From: Siansivirga zeaxanthinifaciens CC-SAMT-1
Lineage (GTDB): Bacteria > Bacteroidota > Bacteroidia > Flavobacteriales > Flavobacteriaceae
DNA length: 64,000 bases
Direction: 5' to 3'
NCBI RefSeq assembly: GCF_000941055.1
Contig: NZ_CP007202.1
Coordinates: 1,670,001 to 1,734,000, forward strand
In this document: piece after piece, positions 51,636-59,238 of the stretch
Position numbering within the stretch: the stretch's first letter is position 1
Layout of the letters: every line of letters starts with the position of its first letter
The notes under the pieces: generated by a model
Database searches by the model: none
What the model saw: the letters and a program-made list of their open reading frames with translations, nothing else
What the model was told of the DNA's origin: nothing
Made by a program: the position numbers and the translations under genes

Positions 51636-51984
51636 CCATGTTGTCTTGTTGCTTTGGCTGATGACCATTTTAGGTTTTGTATGGTATTGGAGCTCACAGG
51701 ACAGGTCGGTTAATCCCAACCCCAATTACGAGCAAACCATCAAGAAACTGGAACAGCAAAACGACAGCCTCTTAGATATCAATCAGGGTTTACAAGAGCA
51801 AATTGCTGAACAACTGGAAAAACAAGAAGGCATTAAAGAAGAATTGAAAAAACGAAACAAGGATTTAGAACAACTCAAATACAGAAAAAGTGAAAAGATT
51901 AGGGCTATTGGCAATTATGATAATGATGAGCTGTATCGGTTTTTCGCAGAATTTGAAACCGACAGTTTACACCATTCAGAGTGA
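51619..51984 (+). CDS. Inner-membrane spanin-like (Rz-type) protein
   Basis: A 121-aa protein with an N-terminal membrane helix (about 7-24) and a periplasmic coiled coil rich in Glu, Gln and Lys (about 38-90): the plan of Rz-type i-spanins, which help fuse inner and outer membranes in the last lysis step. Its start overlaps the holin-like gene by 17 bp and its end overlaps the next gene by 95 bp in another frame. Confidence 0.55.
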   Translation: MEMRLSHVVLLLWLMTILGFVWYWSSQDRSVNPNPNYEQTIKKLEQQNDSLLDINQGLQEQIAEQLEKQEGIKEELKKRNKDLEQLKYRKSEKIRAIGNYDNDELYRFFAEFETDSLHHSE

Positions 51985-52321
51985 TACACTTTTCTGCTTT
52001 ACTGTTAGTCAAGCAAAAGTAATTGCAATTGAACTGGAAGGCGAAAAGTATCAGGACAGCATTGCAGTTGAGCAATCTACCCAACTGGCTTTGCAAGATT
52101 CTTTGATTCAGCAGCAGGATTCGACTATTAAGTTGCTCCAAAATCAGGTAATCAACTATCAAAGTATCATTGCCAATAATCAAGAGGTGAACAACGAAGT
52201 GAACCTGCAATTGGGTTTTATAAAAACAGAAGTGAAACGACATAAACGAGATAAGATATTCCTAGGAACCGGACTTGGAGTAAGCATTGGAATTATAGGA
52301 ATCTTAGCCATACTTAATTAA
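51890..52321 (+). CDS. Unimolecular-spanin-like protein
   Basis: A 143-aa protein with an N-terminal export signal (LGLLAIMIMMSCIGFSQ, with a Cys at 15 that could be a lipobox, or cleavage after FSQ), a periplasmic Gln-rich coiled coil (about 55-105) and a C-terminal membrane helix (IFLGTGLGVSIGIIGILAIL). Exported N-terminus plus C-terminal anchor is the plan of u-spanins such as T1 gp11. It starts inside the Rz-like gene, an overlap typical of spanin pairs. Confidence 0.55.
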   Translation: MKRLGLLAIMIMMSCIGFSQNLKPTVYTIQSDTLFCFTVSQAKVIAIELEGEKYQDSIAVEQSTQLALQDSLIQQQDSTIKLLQNQVINYQSIIANNQEVNNEVNLQLGFIKTEVKRHKRDKIFLGTGLGVSIGIIGILAILN

Positions 52322-52327
52322 AGAATT

Positions 52328-53668
52328 ATGAGTGCAATTGGTGGATATAGCAGCGATGTAAACCTAAACGATTTAAACTATGTAGGTGATTTTCCGGTGG
52401 AAAATAGCCTCGGTGGTTTTGGTGTTACTAGCGGTGTAACAGATGACTATGTGTTAGAATTAGATCCTGCATTGAAAAATGCCTACCGACAAGGATTGAG
52501 TATTCAGGTGAAATTCAATCATGGTAATTCAGGCGTTTCAACAATCAATATCAATGGTAAGGGAGCGGTTCCAATAATGAAAGCCATGAACGGTATATTG
52601 GTTGATTTAGATACCGATGATTTGGGAACCATCAATCATTATCTATTGCTCTTTGATGGTACTTGCTTTCAAGTGGTGGCAGGTTTGAAGTCAAGTATAG
52701 AAACGGCATCAGAAACCGCAGAAGGAAAAGCAAGAATTGCCACGATTGAAGAGGTTAATGCAGGAACAAGTAACTCAACTTTTGTTACCCCTCAAAAGCT
52801 TGCAAGCTATGTAGCAGATAAGGTAACTGGACTTTGGGAAAACAAAGGAACGATTGACTGCTCAATGAATCCTAATTATCCGGCAGCCTTAGCCGGAGAT
52901 GCCTATACAGTAAGTGCAGGAGGTAAAATTGGTGGAGCTGCCGGAGAAGATGTTCAGGAAATGGATGTCATTGTTTGTTTGGTTGATAATGCCGGAGGTG
53001 ATCAAGCAAGCGTTGGAACTTCATGGAATGTGATTCAAAGTAATGTTTCGCAAGCAACTGAAACGATTGCAGGGATAATAAAAGTAGCTTCACAAGCTTT
53101 GGTGAATGGTGGAACAGATGATTTGAGTGCTATTACGCCTTTGAAGCTAAAAACACTTTTGGATTCAAGACTGGCGACTGAAACACTTATTGGCTTAATA
53201 GAAATTGCTACTCAGGCAGAAACAGATTTAGGAGCCGATAACCAAAGAGCCATTACACCATTGCGACTAAAAACTCGATTGGATAATTACCTCAATCGAG
53301 AATCACTACTTACAATTACCGCTGAACAAATTGGAACGACCATGTATCATACACCTGGAAGAAATCGCTATTCGGTAGTAAATGGAAACATGATACTCAT
53401 AAAAGATATTCGATTAAAGCGTACAGGGGGAGCTGGTTCTGTTTCTGCGTGGGTAATGAATTTTCCAAAACCTAATAATAGTCCAACAGGAGCTTTATCC
53501 GGAACACTTACCAGTAATGGTGGGCAGACTTTCTTTTACAACATCGACAGTAATGGAAGGGTGTCCATAAGCGGAACCTTTATAGATCCCAACGATGAAT
53601 TGCTATTCAATATTCATCCTTATATCGCTAGATACCCGATTGAATACGATGCTACTTCACCTGCTTAA
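52328..53668 (+). CDS. Fibre/spike protein with phage-fibre repeats
   Basis: A 446-aa protein. N-terminal beta-rich domain (1-125); three copies of the phage_fiber_2-type repeat, at about 136-168 (KARIATIEEVNAGT...FVTPQKLASY), 245-280 (GIIKVASQALVNGGT...AITPLKLKTL) and 286-322 (GLIEIATQAETDLGA...AITPLRLKTR); then a C-terminal head (about 330-446) with a YHTPGRNRYSVVNGN start. Such repeats trimerise in tail fibres and receptor-binding proteins, so this is probably the host-recognition spike. Confidence 0.82.
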   Translation: MSAIGGYSSDVNLNDLNYVGDFPVENSLGGFGVTSGVTDDYVLELDPALKNAYRQGLSIQVKFNHGNSGVSTININGKGAVPIMKAMNGILVDLDTDDLGTINHYLLLFDGTCFQVVAGLKSSIETASETAEGKARIATIEEVNAGTSNSTFVTPQKLASYVADKVTGLWENKGTIDCSMNPNYPAALAGDAYTVSAGGKIGGAAGEDVQEMDVIVCLVDNAGGDQASVGTSWNVIQSNVSQATETIAGIIKVASQALVNGGTDDLSAITPLKLKTLLDSRLATETLIGLIEIATQAETDLGADNQRAITPLRLKTRLDNYLNRESLLTITAEQIGTTMYHTPGRNRYSVVNGNMILIKDIRLKRTGGAGSVSAWVMNFPKPNNSPTGALSGTLTSNGGQTFFYNIDSNGRVSISGTFIDPNDELLFNIHPYIARYPIEYDATSPA

Positions 53669-53671
53669 ACA

Positions 53672-54010
53672 ATGACTATGGAACTATGGAAAATAATAAC
53701 GCTGATTTTAGGAGCTACCGGATTTTGGAAGCTGCTTGAAATCCTTGTTCGTCTGCGTACAGATAAGAAAGTGAAGTTGGCAGAGGCTATAAACTTACAT
53801 GCACAGGCGGAGAATCAGATTGTTGCAAATTGGATACAGTGGTCGCAAATGTTAGAAAAGAGAATCAAAGAATCGGAGGAACATACTGAAGCTTTACAGA
53901 AAGTAATAGAGAACCAACGCAAACGCATCCAAGATTTGGAGAAAAAAGTGGTTCACATGGAAAAACAAAACAAGGAATTAATTAACGAGCTAAAACGCAT
54001 AAAACAGTAA
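53672..54010 (+). CDS. Membrane-anchored coiled-coil protein
   Basis: A 112-aa protein: N-terminal hydrophobic helix (about 5-25, LWKIITLILGATGFWKLLEI) and a long coiled coil (about 45-112). Resembles small phage proteins encoded next to lysis genes. Function unknown. Confidence 0.55.
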   Translation: MTMELWKIITLILGATGFWKLLEILVRLRTDKKVKLAEAINLHAQAENQIVANWIQWSQMLEKRIKESEEHTEALQKVIENQRKRIQDLEKKVVHMEKQNKELINELKRIKQ

Positions 54011-54013
54011 GTC

Positions 54014-54163
54014 ATGAAGGAGAATAAAACAATGAACATCTTGTTTGCAACATTTATGGTCTTGTCCATTGCAAACATTTCAATCAACCTATTGAGAATG
54101 AAAAAGAGCTGCAAATGTCAAAGCGGTGAAAGTGGTGGTTGCAGTTGTCAAAAACAAGCATAG
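54014..54163 (+). CDS. Small Cys-rich membrane protein
   Basis: A 49-aa ORF: one membrane helix (about 8-26) and a C-terminal tail with CKC and CSC pairs (Cys 33, 35, 43, 45) that could bind a metal. It fills a gap exactly (3 bp on either side), which supports its being real. Confidence 0.55.
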   Translation: MKENKTMNILFATFMVLSIANISINLLRMKKSCKCQSGESGGCSCQKQA

Positions 54164-54166
54164 TCT

Positions 54167-54703
54167 ATGGCAGTTCAGGTAGATAAAAAGGTAGTCTTTA
54201 TAGGTGTTGGTATCCTTGTCGGTGTCATCGGCATTGCTATTGCAAGTCGTTGGCTATACAAGAAACTGGATATTCAAACCAAGTTAAAGCTCCGTCAGCT
54301 TCGACCTGAAGTAAGAAAGAAGGTCGAGAAGTTTCTCATCAAAGCCCAAAAGGCAGGCATTCCACTTAAAGTAACCAGTGCTTACCGTAATTGTGAAGAG
54401 CAAAACAAACTCTATGCACAAGGACGAACAGCACCCGGAGGAATTGTGACCAATGCCAAATGCGGACAGTCGGATCACAATGTAGGAGTAGCGGTAGATA
54501 TTGTTCCAATTGTTGATGGACGAGCCAATTATAAAGTGCCTGAATCGGTATGGAATACTATTGGAGCCATTGGTGAAAGTGTTGGTTTGTCCTGGGGAGG
54601 GCGATGGACTTCTTTTAAAGACCGTCCACATTTTTACGACCGTGGTGGCAAATCCATCGCACAGCTTTGGACTGAACAACAAAACTTAGCAAACCTAGCA
54701 TAA
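54167..54703 (+). CDS. Membrane-anchored M15 peptidoglycan peptidase
   Basis: A 178-aa protein with an N-terminal membrane helix (about 9-28) and an M15 (L-Ala-D-Glu / D-Ala-D-Ala peptidase) domain: TSAYRNCEEQNKLYAQGRT, zinc motif SDHNVGVAVDIV and RPHFYD with the last His ligand. It should cut stem peptides of the wall. Anchoring suggests a virion entry enzyme more than a soluble endolysin. It overlaps the next gene by 1 bp. Confidence 0.87.
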   Translation: MAVQVDKKVVFIGVGILVGVIGIAIASRWLYKKLDIQTKLKLRQLRPEVRKKVEKFLIKAQKAGIPLKVTSAYRNCEEQNKLYAQGRTAPGGIVTNAKCGQSDHNVGVAVDIVPIVDGRANYKVPESVWNTIGAIGESVGLSWGGRWTSFKDRPHFYDRGGKSIAQLWTEQQNLANLA

Positions 54704-55137
54704 TGAGCGAAGCAACAAGAGTACATAAAAACGCCTATCGAAATGGCAACGCCTCTTCCATGTTGGATTATTTGGAAGAGCTAATACTGATTCAAAGCGG
54801 TGAAAACGGAAGATTCACTATCCCTGAAACGGAACAAGGATATGAAGACTTGTCAGTGAACGATACGGAAGTAGCTCAATTGACTATTCCTGAAAACGCT
54901 ATTTCAGCAACCATATCTATTGAAGCGGATGCAAGCGTATCGGATAAATCAAGAGTGATTCGATTCAAAGAAAACGGTAGCGATCCAAGTGCAAATTCGG
55001 GTATTGCTTTAGGTGATAATGACCTTTATGAAATCACTGGTCGATGGAATTTGGAAAGCTTTCGAGTTATCGGAATTGAGGCAGGAAAAAGCCATGTTTT
55101 AAGAGTTCAATATTATCAATCTCCGCAAAACGCATGA
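54703..55137 (+). CDS. Beta-sandwich virion-type protein
   Basis: A 144-aa protein whose C-terminal 90 residues (QLTIPENAISATISIEADA, VIRFKENGSDPSANSGIAL, FRVIGIEAGKSHVLRVQYYQ) follow a beta-sandwich pattern common in small phage head or fibre proteins. No membrane segment. A 4-bp overlap links it to the next gene. Confidence 0.55.
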   Translation: MSEATRVHKNAYRNGNASSMLDYLEELILIQSGENGRFTIPETEQGYEDLSVNDTEVAQLTIPENAISATISIEADASVSDKSRVIRFKENGSDPSANSGIALGDNDLYEITGRWNLESFRVIGIEAGKSHVLRVQYYQSPQNA

Positions 55138-55601
55138 GGTATATCAATAAACAACGCTTTGTAAAGGCTAGTCAAACCATCGTTGAGCAAACTGGTGGAA
55201 CAGATCCGGGAGGTGGAACTGGAGGTAGTGAAATTCAATTAACCAACCGTTCAGCTCAGATTTTGGAACCCGGAGATGTGGTAATCATTGAAAAAAATAA
55301 TCCTTTATCGGTAACAACTACCAATTTGTATTACAGCGAAGATGTTATTGGTGTAGTGAAAACAGGTGGTGGAATTGGTCAATTGGTAACCATACAAACA
55401 TCCGGAATAGCCGATATTAAAATGACTGTTTTTCCTGTAAACATTGGCGACAACATTTATACCGGTGATGTTCATGGAAGAGGGTATGCTTCATCATCGT
55501 CCTGGCCGGGCACTTTTGCCAAAGCATTAGAATCAAAACCCAATGCAATTTTAGGAACTGTAAAAGCCCTTTTATCGGGAGGCGTTCCTGAAGTCTATTA
55601 A
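55134..55601 (+). CDS. Decoration/fibre-associated type protein
   Basis: A 155-aa beta-rich protein with a Gly-rich linker (about 20-35) and a domain resembling DUF2190-like capsid cement or fibre adaptor domains (RSAQILEPGDVVIIEKNN, IGVVKTGGGIGQLVTIQTSG, NIGDNIYTGD, TFAKALESK). Probably a surface component of the virion. Confidence 0.55.
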   Translation: MRYINKQRFVKASQTIVEQTGGTDPGGGTGGSEIQLTNRSAQILEPGDVVIIEKNNPLSVTTTNLYYSEDVIGVVKTGGGIGQLVTIQTSGIADIKMTVFPVNIGDNIYTGDVHGRGYASSSSWPGTFAKALESKPNAILGTVKALLSGGVPEVY

Positions 55602-55611
55602 CCAAACTACT

Positions 55612-55788
55612 ATGATTGAAATACTAAAACTATCTATTCAGGAAAATAACGGTCAAAAAATGATTGGTGTCCGCTACCAAAAGGATGGTCAAGCCCAACC
55701 ATTCGTAATTTTCCATTATTCCGACCTCGAATCTCCAACTGATAATGTTGAATTGAAGGAGGCGGTAAGGAATTATTTATCTAAGTAG
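55612..55788 (+). CDS. Small hypothetical protein at the end of the virion operon
   Basis: A 58-aa ORF (begins MIEILKLSIQENNGQ), soluble, alpha/beta. It is the last rightward gene and its end overlaps the convergent HTH gene by 16 bp. Plausible but unproven. Confidence 0.5.
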   Translation: MIEILKLSIQENNGQKMIGVRYQKDGQAQPFVIFHYSDLESPTDNVELKEAVRNYLSK

Positions 55789-56057
55789 ATGTTTTCTTCT
55801 AGTCCAAAGAAGAAATCAGGATTAAGATGATAATCATGAATAAAGTCATGAAGCAATCCAATAGGAACGTCCTGATAACCTTGTGATATTAGCGTAATCA
55901 AGGATTTGCTATATCCATATTTATCCGAAATCTCCTTTTTACTTGAAATAACTTCATTTTCTATCAGGTATTCTACTGCTTTGATGAACTTATGACTTAT
56001 CAAGCTTTTCTCTTTGAAATCGCCTGATTCACTTGCCCTATCTCGGTACGAACTCAT
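55773..56057 (-). CDS. Small XRE-type HTH regulator
   Basis: A 94-aa protein with the same HTH type as the repressor at 9603-10208 (KFIKAVEYLIENEVISSKKE, then SKSLITLISQGYQDVPIGL, ending HLNPDFFFGLEE), lacking a coiled-coil tail. It ends the leftward Hsp70/kinase operon and is convergent with the virion operon, so it may regulate either. Confidence 0.7.
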   Translation of the reverse strand: MSSYRDRASESGDFKEKSLISHKFIKAVEYLIENEVISSKKEISDKYGYSKSLITLISQGYQDVPIGLLHDFIHDYHLNPDFFFGLEENIYLDK

Positions 56058-56084
56058 TCGTTTATTTTAAGTAAAACTTAATTT

Positions 56085-56621
56085 TTAAAGTATGATTTGA
56101 AATAATGTATATCCCAAACCTCCTGCAACGGTAATAATTGCAGCTACCATTCCTAGGCAGCCACTATTTTGTTTTTTATTCTTCTTTTCAAGATCTTTCA
56201 AAAAGCCTTTCATTTGACCTTCCATTCCGGAACTCATTGTTCCTGGCTTTCCTTTTAATTCGCCTCGTTCAAATTTTAGAATTGTTTCTTTAAACTCATC
56301 CCAATCACGAACTCTTGGAGCGGTAGCTAAATAATTTCCTTCACCCAACATATTAGCATAACCTGCACTATCCTTGTCTATTTGAGGATCATATTCAGGT
56401 TCCCACCATACAGCAAAATGTTGTTTTGCATTTGTGTAAATAAATGGGAAAACCAACTTTGTTGAATCACCGCAAGATGGACATTTGGCAACATTGATTT
56501 TATCTGACATTACCAGTTCTCTGTTCTCAGGGTATTCTCCCCAAATTGAACGATATAATGTGTAGTCGAACTGATGTTTACATCTAGGACAGGTTATTTT
56601 AGCTTCAATTCTTTTGCTCAT
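56085..56621 (-). CDS. CpXC zinc-domain protein with C-terminal membrane helix
   Basis: A 178-aa protein with a CpXC domain: CPRCKHQFDY (Cys 11, 14) and KCPSCGDSTKL form a zinc site, with an acidic middle and a C-terminal membrane helix (GCLGMVAAIITVAGGLGYTL). CpXC proteins are of unknown function. It overlaps the upstream DUF6804 gene by 4 bp. Confidence 0.75.
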   Translation of the reverse strand: MSKRIEAKITCPRCKHQFDYTLYRSIWGEYPENRELVMSDKINVAKCPSCGDSTKLVFPFIYTNAKQHFAVWWEPEYDPQIDKDSAGYANMLGEGNYLATAPRVRDWDEFKETILKFERGELKGKPGTMSSGMEGQMKGFLKDLEKKNKKQNSGCLGMVAAIITVAGGLGYTLFQIIL

Positions 56622-56926
56622 GAGTTAGTCTTTGGTTTTGCTTTAAAAAGGCTAATTATTAAATAAATAGAAGCTCCAACATCTATAACATTCCATAGCT
56701 CTCTTCCTAATGTGATTTTTGCAAATGGCTGAAACAATAATGCTAACGCACCAAAAACTATTAAATCAACTTTGTTTTCTTGTTGATAGGCAGAAAAAGC
56801 TAAATAACCTAGTCCAATTGAGCCAATAAATCTTACCAATTGATAAAAACCATAAGGGAAGTCGGCTAAACACAGGAGGAATAAAACCGCAAGAGCAATT
56901 TTTACATATTTATTCTTGCTCGCCAT
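56618..56926 (-). CDS. DUF6804-like membrane protein
   Basis: A 102-aa protein with three or four membrane helices (FLLCLADFPYGFYQLVRF, GLGYLAFSAYQ, LIVFGALALLFQPF, IYLIISLF), matching DUF6804-type small membrane proteins. Function unknown. Overlaps the TerB-like gene by 17 bp. Confidence 0.7.
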   Translation of the reverse strand: MASKNKYVKIALAVLFLLCLADFPYGFYQLVRFIGSIGLGYLAFSAYQQENKVDLIVFGALALLFQPFAKITLGRELWNVIDVGASIYLIISLFKAKPKTNS

Positions 56927-57455
56927 CTTCTTCTTTGAGATTCTTTAAAACATTGTCATCAATAGAGCTTATCAATTCAAATTGCTTCGATGTATGTGTG
57001 TCAAAAAAGTCGTCTTGTAATCTCGCTAAATAAGAATCGCTAATAATATCTTGTTCTAAATATTCTTCGAAGTCTGGATGAATTTCAAGAATTGGATCGT
57101 TTTCAATTTTGAGCTTACTTCTAATAACCTTGAAAAATTTGATTTCACTATACTCAACTTTTTCATCTGCTTTTATTGTATCAATCGCAGCTTCAATAAG
57201 TTTAAGTTCTTCCTCTTCGGTAAGCTCATTTGCTGTAAGCTCATTAAAAAACCCTTTTAAAAACTTTTGACCATCATGATTGATTGACAGCAATAATTCA
57301 TCTAACTCCTTCTCAATATCAATATCCCCAAACACTTTCCGGTCATTGTGCATACTTTTAATTAACACAACTTCTCGTTTATCAATATCACCATCACAAG
57401 CCATACAAGAGAAGGCTGTTTTTAGCAATAATTTATTAAAGCTCATTTGTTCCAT
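56910..57455 (-). CDS. TerB-like protein
   Basis: A 181-aa acidic protein with two TerB-type helical repeats: AFSCMACDGDIDKREVVLI (about 14-33) and IEAAIDTIKADEKVEYSEIK (about 85-105). TerB domains bind metals and occur in tellurite-resistance, stress and defence loci, often next to ATPases and chaperones. Adjacent, 1 bp, to the kinase-AAA gene, so it may be a subunit or sensor for it. Confidence 0.75.
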   Translation of the reverse strand: MEQMSFNKLLLKTAFSCMACDGDIDKREVVLIKSMHNDRKVFGDIDIEKELDELLLSINHDGQKFLKGFFNELTANELTEEEELKLIEAAIDTIKADEKVEYSEIKFFKVIRSKLKIENDPILEIHPDFEEYLEQDIISDSYLARLQDDFFDTHTSKQFELISSIDDNVLKNLKEEDGEQE

Positions 57456-57456
57456 A

Positions 57457-59238
57457 TTAATTTCTTTTAAAACCTATTCTAGGTCGTTCGCTACTGGTTG
57501 AATTTTGACCTTCCATTTTCGCCTTTATAGCCTCATAGCTGTGAAGTTCATTAAGAGAAATAGACGGTCTATTATCTTTGATTGTGGATGAAAGAATCTC
57601 CCAAGTTATTCTCGATTTTGTTTTAAGAGCTCTTCGAGATGCTTCATCACATAAAAATTTAATATCACTCGAAACATAATTTTCTGTTATCGTTGCTAAC
57701 TCAGAATAATTTAGTCCAACCTCAGTTGGTCGTTTCTTTAGATAAAGCTCAAACATTAGTTTTCTAGCTTCGTGATCAGGAGGGGGGAGATAGATGTGCT
57801 TATCTAATCTTCCTGCTCTTAGTATTGCCGGATCTATAGAGTTAGGTCGGTTAGTAGCACCAATTATAAATACACCATCCTCTCCAACATTATTCATTTG
57901 AGCAAGAAATTCATTGACAGCACTTGTGTTCATGTGATTGATCCCTGAACTATCCCTATTTGGTACCATTGCATCTAGCTCGTCAATAAAAATAACGCTA
58001 GGAGCATTTTCCCTTGCTTCATCGAAAAGCTTTTTGATATTCTCTTGGGATGCGTTAACCCACTTACTTTGAATGTCTGATGGCTTTATTTGGTAAAAAT
58101 TAAAACCTATTTCCTCTGCCATCTTTTCTGCAAAAAATGTTTTACCACAACCTGGAGGACCATAGAGCAGCATCCCATTCGGAATAGTCAAGCCGTACTC
58201 AGCATATTTTTCCTTCTCATTAAGAGCATCAATAACATCAAGTTTGATTAAATCTTTTAAGTCCTGCATTCCTGCAATTGACGAAAATCCTTTGCCTTGC
58301 TTAACTTTTTTAGGTTTAACAGTTAACTCGGATTCGGTAGTTTCAGAAAGCTGAATTTCTAGTTCGCCATTTACCGCTTTGATAAATTCTTTTACGTTTT
58401 TGAATCTATTTTCTGCTTTTGGTTGAAGAGCCTTAGAGATAACCTTTATAATAGTTTCATCAACTATTACATCAGAATCAGGGAAACTTAATTTCTTTTG
58501 TCTTTCTTCAATGATGGCATCTTCTATTTTTATTCTGTCAGATTTAAACTTGGAAAGTTCCACGAACCAAGGTGGCATTCCAAATAGTAAGTGATAGTAA
58601 AGAGCTCCAACAGAAAAAATGTCGCTTTGAACTGAGAAAACTTTATTGAAAGCTTCATTTGATTGATAAAAAGGATTTAGCCCTTCCTTTAAAAAATCAT
58701 TTGTTGCTTGATCTATCCACCTAGCATACCCGAAATCAATTAGTTTTGGAACAGGAACTTTACCTGAAAGATCGAGCATTACGTTAAGATTCGTAATATC
58801 ATTATGAATCAAAGGTCTATCTATACTATGTAGATGATTTAATCCATTTAAAACACCTAGAATAATATCCTTCGCCTCGTATTGATTCAGAGTATCCTCT
58901 CGTTTCATTTTATCAGCGAGAGTTTCCCCACTAATAAAGTCGAGAATCACATAGCCATATTTTTGATTTTCAATGATGAGTTCTCCCGAATCATGATACT
59001 TCACCACATTAGGATGTTTTATTGATTTTAAAACATCAATTTCTAAAGGTGTACCGGAATTCGTGAACTGTGTTCTATCTAGCTGAGAGTATATGAATAG
59101 CTTTAATAGTTTTGTTATTCCGTCATTTCCTTTGACACGATAAGTTTCAGCATAGCTCCCTTTTTTTAGAAAGAAAGCTATTTGGTACTTATCATCAATA
59201 AGTTCACCTTTTTTTAATATGTGTGAATTAGAACCCAT
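57457..59238 (-). CDS. Protein kinase fused to AAA+ ATPase
   Basis: A 593-aa two-part protein. The N-terminal Hanks-type kinase (about 15-300) has a glycine loop FLKKGSYAETY, catalytic loop HNDITNLN near 144 (Asp and Asn kept; the usual HRD Arg and the Lys two residues after the Asp are replaced) and LIDFGYAR near 168. The C-terminal AAA+ domain (about 330-560) has Walker A GPPGCGKT near 360, Walker B VIFIDELDAM, and arginine fingers in the RAGRLDKH region, of the FtsH/CDC48/katanin class. Stop abuts the TerB gene and start abuts hsp70. Kinase control of an unfoldase, or sensing by a chaperone complex, is a reasonable inference. Confidence 0.88.
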   Translation of the reverse strand: MGSNSHILKKGELIDDKYQIAFFLKKGSYAETYRVKGNDGITKLLKLFIYSQLDRTQFTNSGTPLEIDVLKSIKHPNVVKYHDSGELIIENQKYGYVILDFISGETLADKMKREDTLNQYEAKDIILGVLNGLNHLHSIDRPLIHNDITNLNVMLDLSGKVPVPKLIDFGYARWIDQATNDFLKEGLNPFYQSNEAFNKVFSVQSDIFSVGALYYHLLFGMPPWFVELSKFKSDRIKIEDAIIEERQKKLSFPDSDVIVDETIIKVISKALQPKAENRFKNVKEFIKAVNGELEIQLSETTESELTVKPKKVKQGKGFSSIAGMQDLKDLIKLDVIDALNEKEKYAEYGLTIPNGMLLYGPPGCGKTFFAEKMAEEIGFNFYQIKPSDIQSKWVNASQENIKKLFDEARENAPSVIFIDELDAMVPNRDSSGINHMNTSAVNEFLAQMNNVGEDGVFIIGATNRPNSIDPAILRAGRLDKHIYLPPPDHEARKLMFELYLKKRPTEVGLNYSELATITENYVSSDIKFLCDEASRRALKTKSRITWEILSSTIKDNRPSISLNELHSYEAIKAKMEGQNSTSSERPRIGFKRN

